Assembly: GCF_003955665.1 (NCBI RefSeq)
Contig: NZ_RXHU01000018.1
Span: 81,240 to 145,239 of the forward strand
Source: Paenibacillus whitsoniae
GTDB lineage: Bacteria > Bacillota > Bacilli > Paenibacillales > NBRC-103111
DNA: 64,000 nt
Direction: 5' to 3'
The notes under the pieces were generated by a model that did no database searches, was not told the DNA's origin, and was given only the letters and a program-made list of their open reading frames with translations. Shown piece by piece: positions 51,640-61,091 of this stretch. The first letter of the stretch is position 1. Each line of letters starts with the position of its first letter. The translations under genes and the position numbers were made by a program.

Positions 51640-53220
51640 ATGTACAAAGTTTTAGTATCCGATCCAATTAGTGACATGGGAATTCAAATGCTTTACGATG
51701 CTGCCGATGTTGAAGTAGTGAAACAGCCCGGACTCTCCGAGGATGAACTCGTTGCCATCATTGGCGAATTCGACGCCCTGCTCGTTCGCAGCCAAACGAA
51801 AGTGACCGAGAAGATCATGAACGCAGCTTCCAAGCTGAAAGTCATCGGCCGCGCAGGCGTCGGCGTTGACAACATCGACCTTGAAGCGGCAACCAAACGC
51901 GGCATTATCGTCATCAACGCACCGGATGGCAATACGATCGCGACTTGCGAGCTGACTTTTGCCATGATGATGTCCACAGCCCGTATGATCCCGCAAGCTT
52001 ACAAGAAAACGGTCGGCGGCGAATGGGACCGCAAATTCATCGGGGTTGAGCTTCGCAACAAAACGCTCGGTATCCTTGGGATGGGCCGTATCGGCAGCGA
52101 AGTGGCGAAACGCGCGAAAGTATTCGGCATGAATGTCATCGGCTACGATCCGTTCCTCACCGAAGAACGCGCTGAGAAAATGGGTGTGAAGCTCGGTACC
52201 GTCAATGAAATCGCAGCGCAAGCGGACTTCATTACGGTTCACACGCCGCTGACACCGGAAACGCGCCATCTGATCTCCAAACCACAATTTGACTTGATGA
52301 AAAAAGGTATTCGCATCATCAACTGCGCACGCGGCGGAATCATCGACGAGATGGCGTTGATCGAAGCGATTGAAGAAGGCACTGTAGCCGGCGCAGCGTT
52401 CGACGTGTTCGAAGTTGAGCCCCCACAAAAAGATCATCCGTTCCTGAACAATCCGAAAGTAATCGTTACGCCTCACCTTGGTGCTTCCACGATTGAAGCC
52501 CAAGAAAACGTGGCGATTGACGTATCCGAAGAAGTGCTTCACATCCTGCGCAACGAGCCGTTCAAAAATGCGGTTAACATGCCGCCTGTACCGGCGAACG
52601 TCATGAACAAGCTGCAGCCATACTTCGGTCTTGGCGAGAAGATCGGTTCCATGCTCGGACAAATCGCGCAAGGCGCTGTTTCCGAAATCGTCATTAACTA
52701 TGCCGGCGAGTTGACAGACGTCGATACAAGCCCGCTGACTCGTTACATCGTCAAAGGCCTGTTCCAGAACCAACTCGAGTCGATCAACATTATTAACGCG
52801 ATGCACCTTGCTAAAACACGCGGCGTGAACATCGTCGTTCAACAATCGAACGCTTCGAGCTCCTTCACCAACCTGGTGACGGTAACGGTGAAAACCAAAC
52901 AAGAAGAGAAAACACTTGCAGGTACGCTGCTTGCCGGCTTTGGCGAGCGCATCGTGCGCATCGATCAATATCCGGTCGACTTCGCAGCCGAAGGCAATCT
53001 GCTCTTGATTTCCCATAACGATAAACCAGGCATCATTGGCCGCGTAGGTACGCTGCTCGGCAGCAATAACGTTAACATTGCAACGATGCAAGTAGGCCGT
53101 AAAGTGATCGGTGGCTCTGCGATCATGGTACTGACTGTGGATAAAGCAGCTCCTGCCGAGGTGCTGGAATCCCTCGTGGAGCAAGCTGAAATCGTGAATG
53201 TTCGCGCTCTTACTTTATAA
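51640..53220 (+). CDS. serA: D-3-phosphoglycerate dehydrogenase
   Basis: First step of serine synthesis, 3-phosphoglycerate to 3-phosphohydroxypyruvate, with NAD. Length 526, the long form: substrate domain, NAD domain (ILGMGRIGSEVA near residue 147), RGGIIDE and the catalytic HLGAST histidine, an intervening domain and a C-terminal ACT domain (LLISHNDKPGIIGRVGTLLGSNNVNIATMQVGR). The ACT domain suggests serine feedback. AAGGAGG site; controlled by the T-box leader. Serine is also a substrate of TrpB. Confidence 0.97.
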   Translation: MYKVLVSDPISDMGIQMLYDAADVEVVKQPGLSEDELVAIIGEFDALLVRSQTKVTEKIMNAASKLKVIGRAGVGVDNIDLEAATKRGIIVINAPDGNTIATCELTFAMMMSTARMIPQAYKKTVGGEWDRKFIGVELRNKTLGILGMGRIGSEVAKRAKVFGMNVIGYDPFLTEERAEKMGVKLGTVNEIAAQADFITVHTPLTPETRHLISKPQFDLMKKGIRIINCARGGIIDEMALIEAIEEGTVAGAAFDVFEVEPPQKDHPFLNNPKVIVTPHLGASTIEAQENVAIDVSEEVLHILRNEPFKNAVNMPPVPANVMNKLQPYFGLGEKIGSMLGQIAQGAVSEIVINYAGELTDVDTSPLTRYIVKGLFQNQLESINIINAMHLAKTRGVNIVVQQSNASSSFTNLVTVTVKTKQEEKTLAGTLLAGFGERIVRIDQYPVDFAAEGNLLLISHNDKPGIIGRVGTLLGSNNVNIATMQVGRKVIGGSAIMVLTVDKAAPAEVLESLVEQAEIVNVRALTL

Positions 53221-53282
53221 GCAAATCAAATAGAAAGTTCAAAAAGTTGGGTTTTCAGCACCGAGAAGGTTGCGAGAATCTG

Positions 53283-53370
53283 AAGAAGGAGGCGCGGAGT
53301 GTAGGCAAAACCTACATGAGCACCGCACTTCGAAAGGTGAACGCAAGATTCGATGCCGAATTCGCTTCTT
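53283..53370 (+). ncRNA. Structured intergenic element after serA
   Basis: A compact multi-hairpin fold can be drawn on the plus strand. A closing stem AAGAAG (53283-53288)/CTTCTT (53365-53370) encloses three hairpins: GCGG...CCGC with inner GTGTAGG/CCTACAT (53294-53326), CACTT-CGAA-AGGTG (53326-53339), and ATTCG-ATGC-CGAAT (53348-53361). It lies between the serA stop and a shared terminator. It resembles a structured RNA or a Paenibacillus intergenic repeat; no copy was seen elsewhere in this window. No gene was found in 53221-53526. Confidence 0.5.
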
Positions 53371-53449
53371 GACTTGCTTCGTGATCAAAAGACGACTAGG
53401 CTCAAATTGTTTCACGAGCAACAAGATTTTAACTGAATATTCTACAAAT

Positions 53450-53489
53450 AAAGGCGTTTGCTGAGAGGAATCTCGGCAAACGCCTTTTC
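53450..53489. terminator. Bidirectional terminator between serA and resE
   Basis: Arms AAGGCGTTTGCTGAGA and TCTCGGCAAACGCCTT with A and T runs outside. Confidence 0.9.
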
Positions 53490-53526
53490 TTTATGTCGAA
53501 ATGCGGTGTTGCTCCGAAGCGAACGG

Positions 53527-55413
53527 CTATCCTGCTTCGCTTGGCAAGTAAATCGTGAACGTCGTACCCTGGCCGAGCACGCTGTGCACCGTGACGCTGC
53601 CGTTGTGCGCGTCGATGATGTTTTTGACGATGGCGAGGCCGAGGCCTGTGCCGCCCGTCGTGCCGCGCGTGCGCGCTTTGTCCGCCTTGTAGAAGCGCTC
53701 AAAAATGTAAGGCAGGTCGTCGGCCGGAATCCCCTTCCCCTCGTCGCTGATATCGACGCGGATGGAAGGCCGGTCCTTGTAGACCGCCGACTGTGCCGTT
53801 AAGGCAATACGCGCCCCAGCGGCCGTATGCCGGAACGCATTGTCGAGCAGGTTGGTGAACACCTGCTCCAAACGATCCTCATCCGCGCGCTGCAGGATGA
53901 GCGGCTCTTCCGGCAATTCTGCGCTCAGCAGAATGCCGCGGTCTTTCGCCAGCACTGAGAATTTCCGGTGCATGCGCCGCATCAGGGAGTCGAGCTCGAC
54001 CTCCCTGAGGGAAAGCTCGATCTGGCCCGCTTCCATCCGGGCCAGGTCGAGCAGGTCCCCGACGAGGCGCCCCATGCGAAGCGACTCGTCGTGGATGACC
54101 TGCACGAGCTCGACGCGCTCCTCCGGCGTCGTCGGAATGTCATCCAGCAGGGCTTCGCTGTAACCCTGCAGCATCGAAATCGGCGTACGCAGCTCATGCG
54201 AGACGTTCGCCACGAAATCTTTGCGCAGCTTATCGAGCCGCTCTTCCTCCGTTACATTCCGGAGAACGGCGACGGCGCCGCGCACATGGTCCTGGGACGA
54301 ATAGAGCGGCGTCATCGCAACGGACCATACGCTATTTTGCACATGAAGCTTGGTCGCGCATTCTGATGAAGACTCAACCACCGCTTCGAAGAGCGGAATC
54401 AGCGGCACAGGGATCGGCGTCAAGTACGGATTGCGGTAGCTGGTCAGCCCCCAATCGCCCAAAGACGGATCCGGCTTCGGATAACGCGGCGGCTCGCCGT
54501 CGGCGTCGTCCCATTCGATTACGCTCCACTCTTCAACGATCTTCTCGCCTTGCGGATTGCTGAGCATGACGGAGCCGTTGCTGTCGACCGTGATGACCGC
54601 GTCGGTCATACTGCGGAGAATGCTCGACAAGTGCTCCTTCTCTTCGCTCAAGGCGTTAATGCTGTCTTGCATTTTCTCGCCCATATGATTGAACGTCTTC
54701 GCCAGCTCACCGATTTCGTCCTTCGACGTAATCGGCACGCGCGTGCCGTATTCCCCCATCGTGATGAAGTCCGCGGCTTTTTTCAACTGCTGGAGCGGTC
54801 GCGTGATGCGGGAAAAAAGGAAAAAGGCAAAGGAAGTCGTCATCAGAAACCCGACGATAGACACATACACAAACAACTTGAGCATGTAGTTCTGCGTCGC
54901 TTCTAAAGACTGCAGCGATTGATAGACCAACGTCGCGCCTGCTGGTACGCCCTGGAGGTTATACAGCGGTACAGCGACGACGAGATACTCCGTGCCGCTG
55001 CCGAACCGTTTCGTCGCCGAATTCACCGTCTTCTTAAGCGTTTTGCCGGAGTACACCTCCTGCAGCTCAGCCTGCGTAAAAAAATCCGAAACGTGGAAAT
55101 CGATTAACGTACTCCCTGGCGTATCGGGGATAATCATCTCTTTGCCTTCCAGATTCACGACCAGCAGGCGGGCATCCTGGAAACTGAGCAGTTCGTTGCT
55201 CAGCTCATAGAACTGCTCATTGTACATATGCTGCGTCGCTTCGGCCGAAAACTTCGACGCCATGGCGCGCAAGCTTTCCTGCTGATCTTTGGCCTGCGAG
55301 AAATAATTTTCCAAATAATTGACAAGAAAAAAGCCCAGTATGAGCAAAACGACTCCAACCAGGCCAATAATGGTCAACCACAGTTTACCTACTACGCTTC
55401 TAAGAATAAACAC
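53527..55413 (-). CDS. resE: Redox-response sensor histidine kinase ResE
   Basis: Membrane sensor that phosphorylates ResD and controls aerobic and anaerobic respiration genes. Length 628: helix 1 (about 11-33), extracytoplasmic domain, helix 2 (about 178-200), HAMP (200-252), a PAS-like region (about 257-385) with a proline-rich insert near 305-340, then HisKA with His406 (SHELRTP) and HATPase with N521, [20 protein letters not shown]. The start overlaps the resD stop by 1 bp. Identity rests on sequence class plus the res operon context. Confidence 0.92.
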   Translation of the reverse strand: MFILRSVVGKLWLTIIGLVGVVLLILGFFLVNYLENYFSQAKDQQESLRAMASKFSAEATQHMYNEQFYELSNELLSFQDARLLVVNLEGKEMIIPDTPGSTLIDFHVSDFFTQAELQEVYSGKTLKKTVNSATKRFGSGTEYLVVAVPLYNLQGVPAGATLVYQSLQSLEATQNYMLKLFVYVSIVGFLMTTSFAFFLFSRITRPLQQLKKAADFITMGEYGTRVPITSKDEIGELAKTFNHMGEKMQDSINALSEEKEHLSSILRSMTDAVITVDSNGSVMLSNPQGEKIVEEWSVIEWDDADGEPPRYPKPDPSLGDWGLTSYRNPYLTPIPVPLIPLFEAVVESSSECATKLHVQNSVWSVAMTPLYSSQDHVRGAVAVLRNVTEEERLDKLRKDFVANVSHELRTPISMLQGYSEALLDDIPTTPEERVELVQVIHDESLRMGRLVGDLLDLARMEAGQIELSLREVELDSLMRRMHRKFSVLAKDRGILLSAELPEEPLILQRADEDRLEQVFTNLLDNAFRHTAAGARIALTAQSAVYKDRPSIRVDISDEGKGIPADDLPYIFERFYKADKARTRGTTGGTGLGLAIVKNIIDAHNGSVTVHSVLGQGTTFTIYLPSEAG

Positions 55414-56129
55414 TATTTCGGCACCTCGAGCTTATAGCCTACGCCCCACACAGTCGTAATCATGGCGGCGGCATCCGGGGATACTTTGTTTAGCTTTTCA
55501 CGCAAACGCTTGACGTGCGTATCGACGGTCCGCAGATCGCCGAAGAATTCGTAGTTCCATACATCCTTGAGCAGTTCTTCGCGAGAGAACACTTTATCCG
55601 GCGACACCGCCAAATAGTGCAGCAGCTCGTACTCCTTCGGCGTCAGCGCCACTTCCTGTCCGGCCGCAGTCACGCGATGCGCATCGTGCTCGATCACAAG
55701 ATTCGGGAACACGATGTTGTTGCTCGAGCTCGCATCCTTCGACAAGTACGCCGTCGCCGAGGAGCGGCGAAGAATTGCTTTCACGCGATAGATCACTTCG
55801 CGCGGCGAGAACGGCTTAACGACATAATCGTCGGCCCCGACTTCAAAACCGCTGACGCGGTTCGTTTCTTCGCCTTTCGCCGTCAGCATAATGACCGGCG
55901 TCGATTTCACCTGGCGCAGCCGTGAGCACACTTCGATGCCGTCGATGCCCGGCAGCATGACATCCAGCAGGACAAGGTCGAAATCAGTATCCGTCGCCAT
56001 GCGCAGCGCGGTTTCGCCGTCTTCGGCTTCCTCGATCGCATAGCCTTCTTTTTCCAGGTACATACGAAGCAAGCGGCGAATCCGTTCCTCATCATCCACA
56101 ACGAGAATACTAGGTTTCATTTCCATCAC
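55413..56129 (-). CDS. resD: Response regulator ResD
   Basis: OmpR-family regulator of 238 residues, partner of ResE. Phosphoacceptor Asp56 (LLDVMLP), acidic pocket DDEE near residue 12, Lys105, and a C-terminal winged helix (DLRTVDTHVKRLREKLN). The GTG at 56129 is 8 nt from AAGGA and is followed at once by an ATG (56126), so either may be used. In relatives ResD activates res, cta and qcr genes. Confidence 0.94.
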   Translation of the reverse strand: MMEMKPSILVVDDEERIRRLLRMYLEKEGYAIEEAEDGETALRMATDTDFDLVLLDVMLPGIDGIEVCSRLRQVKSTPVIMLTAKGEETNRVSGFEVGADDYVVKPFSPREVIYRVKAILRRSSATAYLSKDASSSNNIVFPNLVIEHDAHRVTAAGQEVALTPKEYELLHYLAVSPDKVFSREELLKDVWNYEFFGDLRTVDTHVKRLREKLNKVSPDAAAMITTVWGVGYKLEVPK

Positions 56130-56173
56130 TCGTCACATCCTTCTCCATAAAATATCCGAACCGTTTAGGTTAC

Positions 56174-57433
56174 TTAAACGCCTGCATAGGAGTGGAGCCC
56201 CGCAATGACAAGGTTCACCCCGACAAGTGTAAACATTACGACGATAAAACCGATAACGGACAGCCAAGCCGATTTCTTGCCCTGCCAGCCTTTGGATAGA
56301 CGTAAATGCAGGAAGACCGCATAGAACAACCACGTAATGAGTGCCCATACTTCTTTGGGGTCCCAGCCCCAGAACCGGCCCCACGCCTCCTGTGCCCAAA
56401 TCATGGCAAAGATCAAAGCGCCCAGCGTAAAGATCGGATAACCAATCGCAATAGCTCGATAAGAGATTTCATCCAGATCATCCGGATCCATGCCTTTAAC
56501 CGCCGATCCGATGGAAGCTCCCAGCGGTTTTCGGGTTACCAGCCTAGCAAGGCCGTACAGAACAAGACCACCGAGCACCGACCAGATGACCGTGTTCAGC
56601 TTACGTCCTGCACTTGCCCCTTCCATCCAGGACGGCGCTGTGAAGAGCGGCTCCTTCATACCGAGGAAAGGCTTCATTTCCACCACTTTCATATCGTAAG
56701 GCTGAACGATTGGGGGCAATACATACGTCTCGTTCACTTGGTTCGTCACTTGCGCGCCCTGCGTATCCGTCGAGATGACTTCTTTGACGAAAAGTGCCTT
56801 GTAGCCGCTGCCGTTGAATGTAAAAATGGAAGCGATAAAAGCAACCAGCATGAGTATGAAGAAAAGGGTTAGCTCCAGCCCTCTTTGCTCACGTTTGTCC
56901 GTCTTCGACGTTCCTTCATAACTCACGGAGCGAAGCAGGTACATCAAACCTCCTGCGAAGCCTACTGCGAAGAACGCTTCGCCTGTGGCCGCTGTCGTTA
57001 CGTGAATTTTGAGCCAGTAGCTTTGCAACGCCGGAATGAGCGGTTGCACTTCACTTGGAAACACGGAAGCGTAAGCGATAATGATAAAGCCGACCGGCAG
57101 CGCGAACACGCCAAGCACCGGCGTACGATAAATCAGATAAACAATCAGGAACGCACACATGATCATCATACCAAGGAACGTCATGAATTCATACATGTTG
57201 GACGTTGGAATGTGTCCGCCTTCCGCCCATCGGGTAAAGAAGAACGTGACGTGGCAGGCAAAACCGACCACGGAGGTAAGAAAGGCGACAAATCCCCACT
57301 GCTTTGTATGTTTTTCCGGATCGCGATTGCTCCAGCGTTTGCCGGTAATCGCCAGAACGAACAAGAAGAAAGCAAGCAAGTAAACAAAAAATGCGATTAA
57401 TAAAAACGTACTGCTGACAGAGTTTACGTTCAC
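56174..57433 (-). CDS. ccsA: Cytochrome c biogenesis protein CcsA/ResC
   Basis: Polytopic component of the system II haem handling and ligation machinery (ResB-ResC). Length 419 with about eight hydrophobic helices. The WWD-like haem motif WGRFWGWDPKEVWALITW is present near residue 350. A long extracytoplasmic loop (about 225-280) precedes it. The GTG start overlaps the resB stop (GTGA). In B. subtilis the gene is called resC. Confidence 0.93.
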   Translation of the reverse strand: MNVNSVSSTFLLIAFFVYLLAFFLFVLAITGKRWSNRDPEKHTKQWGFVAFLTSVVGFACHVTFFFTRWAEGGHIPTSNMYEFMTFLGMMIMCAFLIVYLIYRTPVLGVFALPVGFIIIAYASVFPSEVQPLIPALQSYWLKIHVTTAATGEAFFAVGFAGGLMYLLRSVSYEGTSKTDKREQRGLELTLFFILMLVAFIASIFTFNGSGYKALFVKEVISTDTQGAQVTNQVNETYVLPPIVQPYDMKVVEMKPFLGMKEPLFTAPSWMEGASAGRKLNTVIWSVLGGLVLYGLARLVTRKPLGASIGSAVKGMDPDDLDEISYRAIAIGYPIFTLGALIFAMIWAQEAWGRFWGWDPKEVWALITWLFYAVFLHLRLSKGWQGKKSAWLSVIGFIVVMFTLVGVNLVIAGLHSYAGV

Positions 57434-59091
57434 CTCTGGGTTCCTCCATTTGCTAATGATTTCGGTGAAATCTCAATCTCGTTTTTCTTCAAGGCTGCGG
57501 CGACCTCACTGCGGAAGCCGAACCAGTTTTTATTCGTATGCCCACCCAGGGTCAACTTGCCGTCGTCAATGCGAATCCAGATACGGCGGTGCTGCCAGTA
57601 GAAGCCCATAATGACACCGATCATAAAGATCGCAGCGCCAACCCAGATGTACGGCATCGCTTTATCGACGCGAATGTTCAGGTACGTCGTATAATTCGCG
57701 AATTTCACGCCTTCCATGGAGCCGACGGCGATTTTCAGCTTTTTACTCATCTCCCCATTAATCGTATCTTGGGAAAATGTCTCTTGATCGATCTGGCGAG
57801 GGAAGTACATGTATGGCTCGCCTTTGTCCGCCAATCCAGGGCCTGTGATGCTGAAAATAAACGCCGGTGCATTCGGCTCGTTGGATTTGGATATCGGCTG
57901 TCCATTCTCGATTCCGAACTCGGGATAGTAGCCTTTCAGCTTGAGCTTATAAGGTCCCACCTGATATTCGTCTTTCGGATTCGTCATCGGAAGATCGAAC
58001 GAACCGTAGCTCTCCCCCGTCGCCGGATTGCTCAGCGTCGGTTTCACCGAAATCAGGAGCGGAGATACCTTATAATTAAATTGATACGCTTGCAAGCCTT
58101 TGTAATCTAACGGATGATTGACCAAAATATCGGAACGGTGCACTTCTTCGAGCACCGGCTCCTTCGTCGCATCGTCGCAATTTGCCGTACAGTGGTACAA
58201 CACGGCTTGCGTTTCGTACGTTTTCGGAACGATTTGCCCTTTCTCCTTAATGCTTTCCGGCAATTCGTTGTCATCGTACAAGGTGAGCGTAAACTTCTCG
58301 TTCTTGATGTAGTAGGACGTATGCGGAATCGGCTTTGTCTCGCCCTCCAGAATGCCCATGTACTGATCCATGTGCCACCCCGGGATACTGCGCATCAGAA
58401 CGCCGATCAGGAAAATGATAAGTCCGATGTGGTTGATGTAAGGGCCCCAACGGCTGAATCGATATTTCTCGGCGAGCAGCGCCGAACCGTCCGTATGTAC
58501 GCGGTAATGTTTTTTCTTCAGCACATCGCCCATCTTGCTTGTCCAACCCGCTTCGTCGCTGCCAGCCGGAAGTTCTGTCGTAAGCGCCACATTCTGCCGG
58601 GTCAGGAAGTTCATGTGCTTGCGAATTTGCTGTTTGGACAGCGCCCGGTACAGCGGAAGCACGCGGTCGAGCGAGCAAATGACGAGCGACGTCCCGATCA
58701 TGAAGAGCAGCGTAATGAACCACCACGAACTGAATGTATGCGAGAGGCCGAGGGCGTAATAAATTTTGCCGAGTGTCCCGTAATTGTCCGCATAATACTG
58801 GACCGGGTCCATATCCAGAAACGTATTCTCTTGCGGATAGATCGTGCCGACAGCTGAAGCGAGAAGCGTAAACACGATGATCCATACCGCTATTTTTACC
58901 GAAGAAAAGAAATTCCAGACTTTATCCAGCATGGACGGATTGGATTTCTGGGAGCGGCGAGCCATGCCGTCATACCGCATCTCCAGAATATCACGTCCGT
59001 CCGCATCAATCAGCGGGTTCCCGCAAGATTCGCAAAGCGTTGTACCTGTCGGGTTCTGATGCCCACAGTCGCATTTTGTATTGTAAAACAT
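57430..59091 (-). CDS. resB: Cytochrome c biogenesis protein ResB
   Basis: Partner of CcsA in system II cytochrome c maturation. Length 553. The N-terminus has a zinc-ribbon-like CDCGHQNPTGTTLCESCG, as in B. subtilis ResB. Transmembrane helices follow near residues 70-90, 120-140 and 215-235, then a large extracytoplasmic domain and a last helix near 490-510. Strong GGGAGG site upstream. Confidence 0.94.
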   Translation of the reverse strand: MFYNTKCDCGHQNPTGTTLCESCGNPLIDADGRDILEMRYDGMARRSQKSNPSMLDKVWNFFSSVKIAVWIIVFTLLASAVGTIYPQENTFLDMDPVQYYADNYGTLGKIYYALGLSHTFSSWWFITLLFMIGTSLVICSLDRVLPLYRALSKQQIRKHMNFLTRQNVALTTELPAGSDEAGWTSKMGDVLKKKHYRVHTDGSALLAEKYRFSRWGPYINHIGLIIFLIGVLMRSIPGWHMDQYMGILEGETKPIPHTSYYIKNEKFTLTLYDDNELPESIKEKGQIVPKTYETQAVLYHCTANCDDATKEPVLEEVHRSDILVNHPLDYKGLQAYQFNYKVSPLLISVKPTLSNPATGESYGSFDLPMTNPKDEYQVGPYKLKLKGYYPEFGIENGQPISKSNEPNAPAFIFSITGPGLADKGEPYMYFPRQIDQETFSQDTINGEMSKKLKIAVGSMEGVKFANYTTYLNIRVDKAMPYIWVGAAIFMIGVIMGFYWQHRRIWIRIDDGKLTLGGHTNKNWFGFRSEVAAALKKNEIEISPKSLANGGTQR

Positions 59092-59123
59092 GTTGACCTC
59101 CCTGCCTTAAACGAACTTGCGAA

Positions 59124-59657
59124 TTAAGATTTGCCGACCAGGCCGGTTAACGTTTCCTCAATAAAGCTTTCGGTCATTTGGCCGATTTTTTTCACAGCGA
59201 CCTTGCCATCTTTCCCGATAAAAAACGTTGTCGGATAGTCCATGACGCCGTAAGCTCTCCGAACCTCCTCGTTCGCATCGAGCAGCACCGGTAGATTCAG
59301 CTTGTATTGATCCATAAAGCCTTGAACCGTCACTTTATTTTTGTCGATATTCACTTCCAGGAAAACGACGCCTTTGGAGGCCCATTTGTCGTACTGTTTC
59401 TGGAGATCCGGCATTTCTTCTTTGCACGGCGGACAGAACGTCCCCCAGAAATTAATCAGCACCGGCTGACCTTTATATTCCGACAATTCATGCGTCTTCC
59501 CGTCCAAGCCAACCAAGGAGAAGTTGAGCGCCTTATCCCCCTCTTGGGGATACTTCTTGCCGCTGGAAGCGGATAAATTTGTAATAATCGTAAACACGCC
59601 AATAATGAGCACGACGGCAAAAATCCCGATCTGTACCCATTTCTTATGCCGACCCAC
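59124..59657 (-). CDS. resA: Thiol-disulfide oxidoreductase ResA
   Basis: Membrane-anchored thioredoxin-fold protein that keeps apocytochrome c cysteines reduced for haem attachment. Length 177. N-terminal anchor (about 9-27), then the active site WGTFCPPCKEEMP with C75/C78. GTG start with AAGGTGA upstream. First gene of resABC-DE. A TATAAT at 59715-59720 may be its -10, but no good -35 is visible. Confidence 0.95.
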   Translation of the reverse strand: MGRHKKWVQIGIFAVVLIIGVFTIITNLSASSGKKYPQEGDKALNFSLVGLDGKTHELSEYKGQPVLINFWGTFCPPCKEEMPDLQKQYDKWASKGVVFLEVNIDKNKVTVQGFMDQYKLNLPVLLDANEEVRRAYGVMDYPTTFFIGKDGKVAVKKIGQMTESFIEETLTGLVGKS

Positions 59658-59722
59658 GAAAGAATCACCTTCACTTTTTGGACAATGTTATTTTTTCCAT
59701 GATTTTATACCCTTATTATAAC

Positions 59723-59753
59723 GAAAAGAAGGCCAATTCTTATTGGCCTTTTT
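59723..59753 (-). terminator. Terminator after rluB
   Basis: Minus strand GGCCAAT-AAGA-ATTGGCC hairpin followed by TTCTTTTC. The 5' arm includes the rluB stop codon. Confidence 0.8.
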
Positions 59754-60486
59754 GAACGTTATGTGACTTGAGCGCCTCGTTTCTCAGCTCTTCGACTTCT
59801 TTCGGCGTCAGATGCCGATACTTGGCTCTCGGAAGCCCCGTCAGGAAGATCGGACCGAACTTAACGCGCTTCAGCTTGACGACAGGAAACGAAATCGCTT
59901 CGAACATCCGTCTGACTTGACGGTTGCGACCTTCGTAAATCGTAATCTGAATAACCGATTCCTTCTTATCCGGATTCACGTCCGCATATTCCACTTCGGC
60001 AGGCGCTGTCATGCCGTCTTCTAACTGTATGCCCATTTTGAGCTTGTCTAATAACGAGCCGTGCGGAACACCTTTGACTGTCGCCAAATACGTCTTGGGC
60101 ACGTGATGCTTCGGATGGGTCAGCAAATGCGCAAACTCCCCGTCGTTCGTGAGCAGAAGCAGCCCTTCCGTATCGTAATCGAGCCGACCGACCGGATACA
60201 CCCGTTCCTTGATCCCCGGCAAATAGTCGGTCACCACTTTGCGGCCGCCCGGATCCGTCGCACTCGTGATCACGCCCTTCGGCTTGTTCAGCATCACATA
60301 TATTTTCTGCTGCTGCCCAATCGCCCGGCCGTCTACTTTAATCTCATCTTCCTCTGTATTTACTTTCACACCCAGCGTCGTGACCACTTCTCCGTTCACC
60401 TGGACACGCCCCGCCAAGATGATTTCTTCACATTTGCGGCGGGAAGCAATCCCCGCTTCCGCTAATACTTTTTGCAGTCTTTCCAT
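59740..60486 (-). CDS. rluB: 23S rRNA pseudouridine synthase RluB
   Basis: Modifies a uridine in helix 89 of 23S rRNA. Length 248: N-terminal S4 RNA-binding domain (about 1-60) and RsuA-type catalytic domain with Asp103 in GRLDYDTEG. Located between spmB and resA as in B. subtilis (ypuL). Confidence 0.93.
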   Translation of the reverse strand: MERLQKVLAEAGIASRRKCEEIILAGRVQVNGEVVTTLGVKVNTEEDEIKVDGRAIGQQQKIYVMLNKPKGVITSATDPGGRKVVTDYLPGIKERVYPVGRLDYDTEGLLLLTNDGEFAHLLTHPKHHVPKTYLATVKGVPHGSLLDKLKMGIQLEDGMTAPAEVEYADVNPDKKESVIQITIYEGRNRQVRRMFEAISFPVVKLKRVKFGPIFLTGLPRAKYRHLTPKEVEELRNEALKSHNVQKGQ

Positions 60487-60548
60487 TGTCCGCTTTCACC
60501 TCATGCTTATGATAACGGACTTAACGGCAAATCACAAGGGTAAGGCGG

Positions 60549-61085
60549 TCAGGTCCCGAAAACGAGATAGCAGATGACGATGGAAGCAATAAATCCGACG
60601 GCGTCCGAGATCAGGCCGACCTTGAGGGCGTAGCCCGCTTTTCGAATGCCGATGGCTCCAAAATAGACGGTTATCACGTACAACGTCGTATCCGTGCTGC
60701 CTTGCACGGTGGACGCGATGCGCCCGATCATCGAATCCGGGCCGAATTGTTCAATAAGATCGGTGGTGAACGCCAACGAGCCCGCCCCTGTAATGGGGCG
60801 GAGAATCGCGAGCGGCAGCACCTCCGTCGGTACACCGATGCGTTCAAAGAACGGCCGCATCCAACCGATCACGAAATCCATCGCGCCCGAAGCGCGAAAG
60901 ACGGAGATCGCCACCATCATGCCGACGAGATGGGGAATGATTTTGACCGCTGTATCGAAGCCGTCCTTGGCACCTTCTACGAACGATTCGTAGACTGGTA
61001 CTTTACGATACGCGGCATACAACGGAATGAATACGATCATAACGGGAATCGCCCAGGCCGAAATGAGGGAAACGATGCCATACAT
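60549..61085 (-). CDS. spmB: Spore maturation protein B
   Basis: Membrane nucleoside-recognition-family protein of 178 residues that aids spore core dehydration with SpmA in B. subtilis. Hydrophobic helices and the Gate-like RPITGAGSLAFTTDLIEQFGPDSMIGRIASTVQGSTDTTLYV segment are visible. It is 6 bp after spmA. Confidence 0.93.
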   Translation of the reverse strand: MYGIVSLISAWAIPVMIVFIPLYAAYRKVPVYESFVEGAKDGFDTAVKIIPHLVGMMVAISVFRASGAMDFVIGWMRPFFERIGVPTEVLPLAILRPITGAGSLAFTTDLIEQFGPDSMIGRIASTVQGSTDTTLYVITVYFGAIGIRKAGYALKVGLISDAVGFIASIVICYLVFGT

Positions 61086-61091
61086 AGGAGA

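Noticed and set aside
53239..53424. 61-residue minus-strand frame in the serA-resE gap.
   Set aside because: Low-quality Arg/Cys-rich sequence, no ribosome site, and it reads across the hairpin element and is best explained as non-coding.
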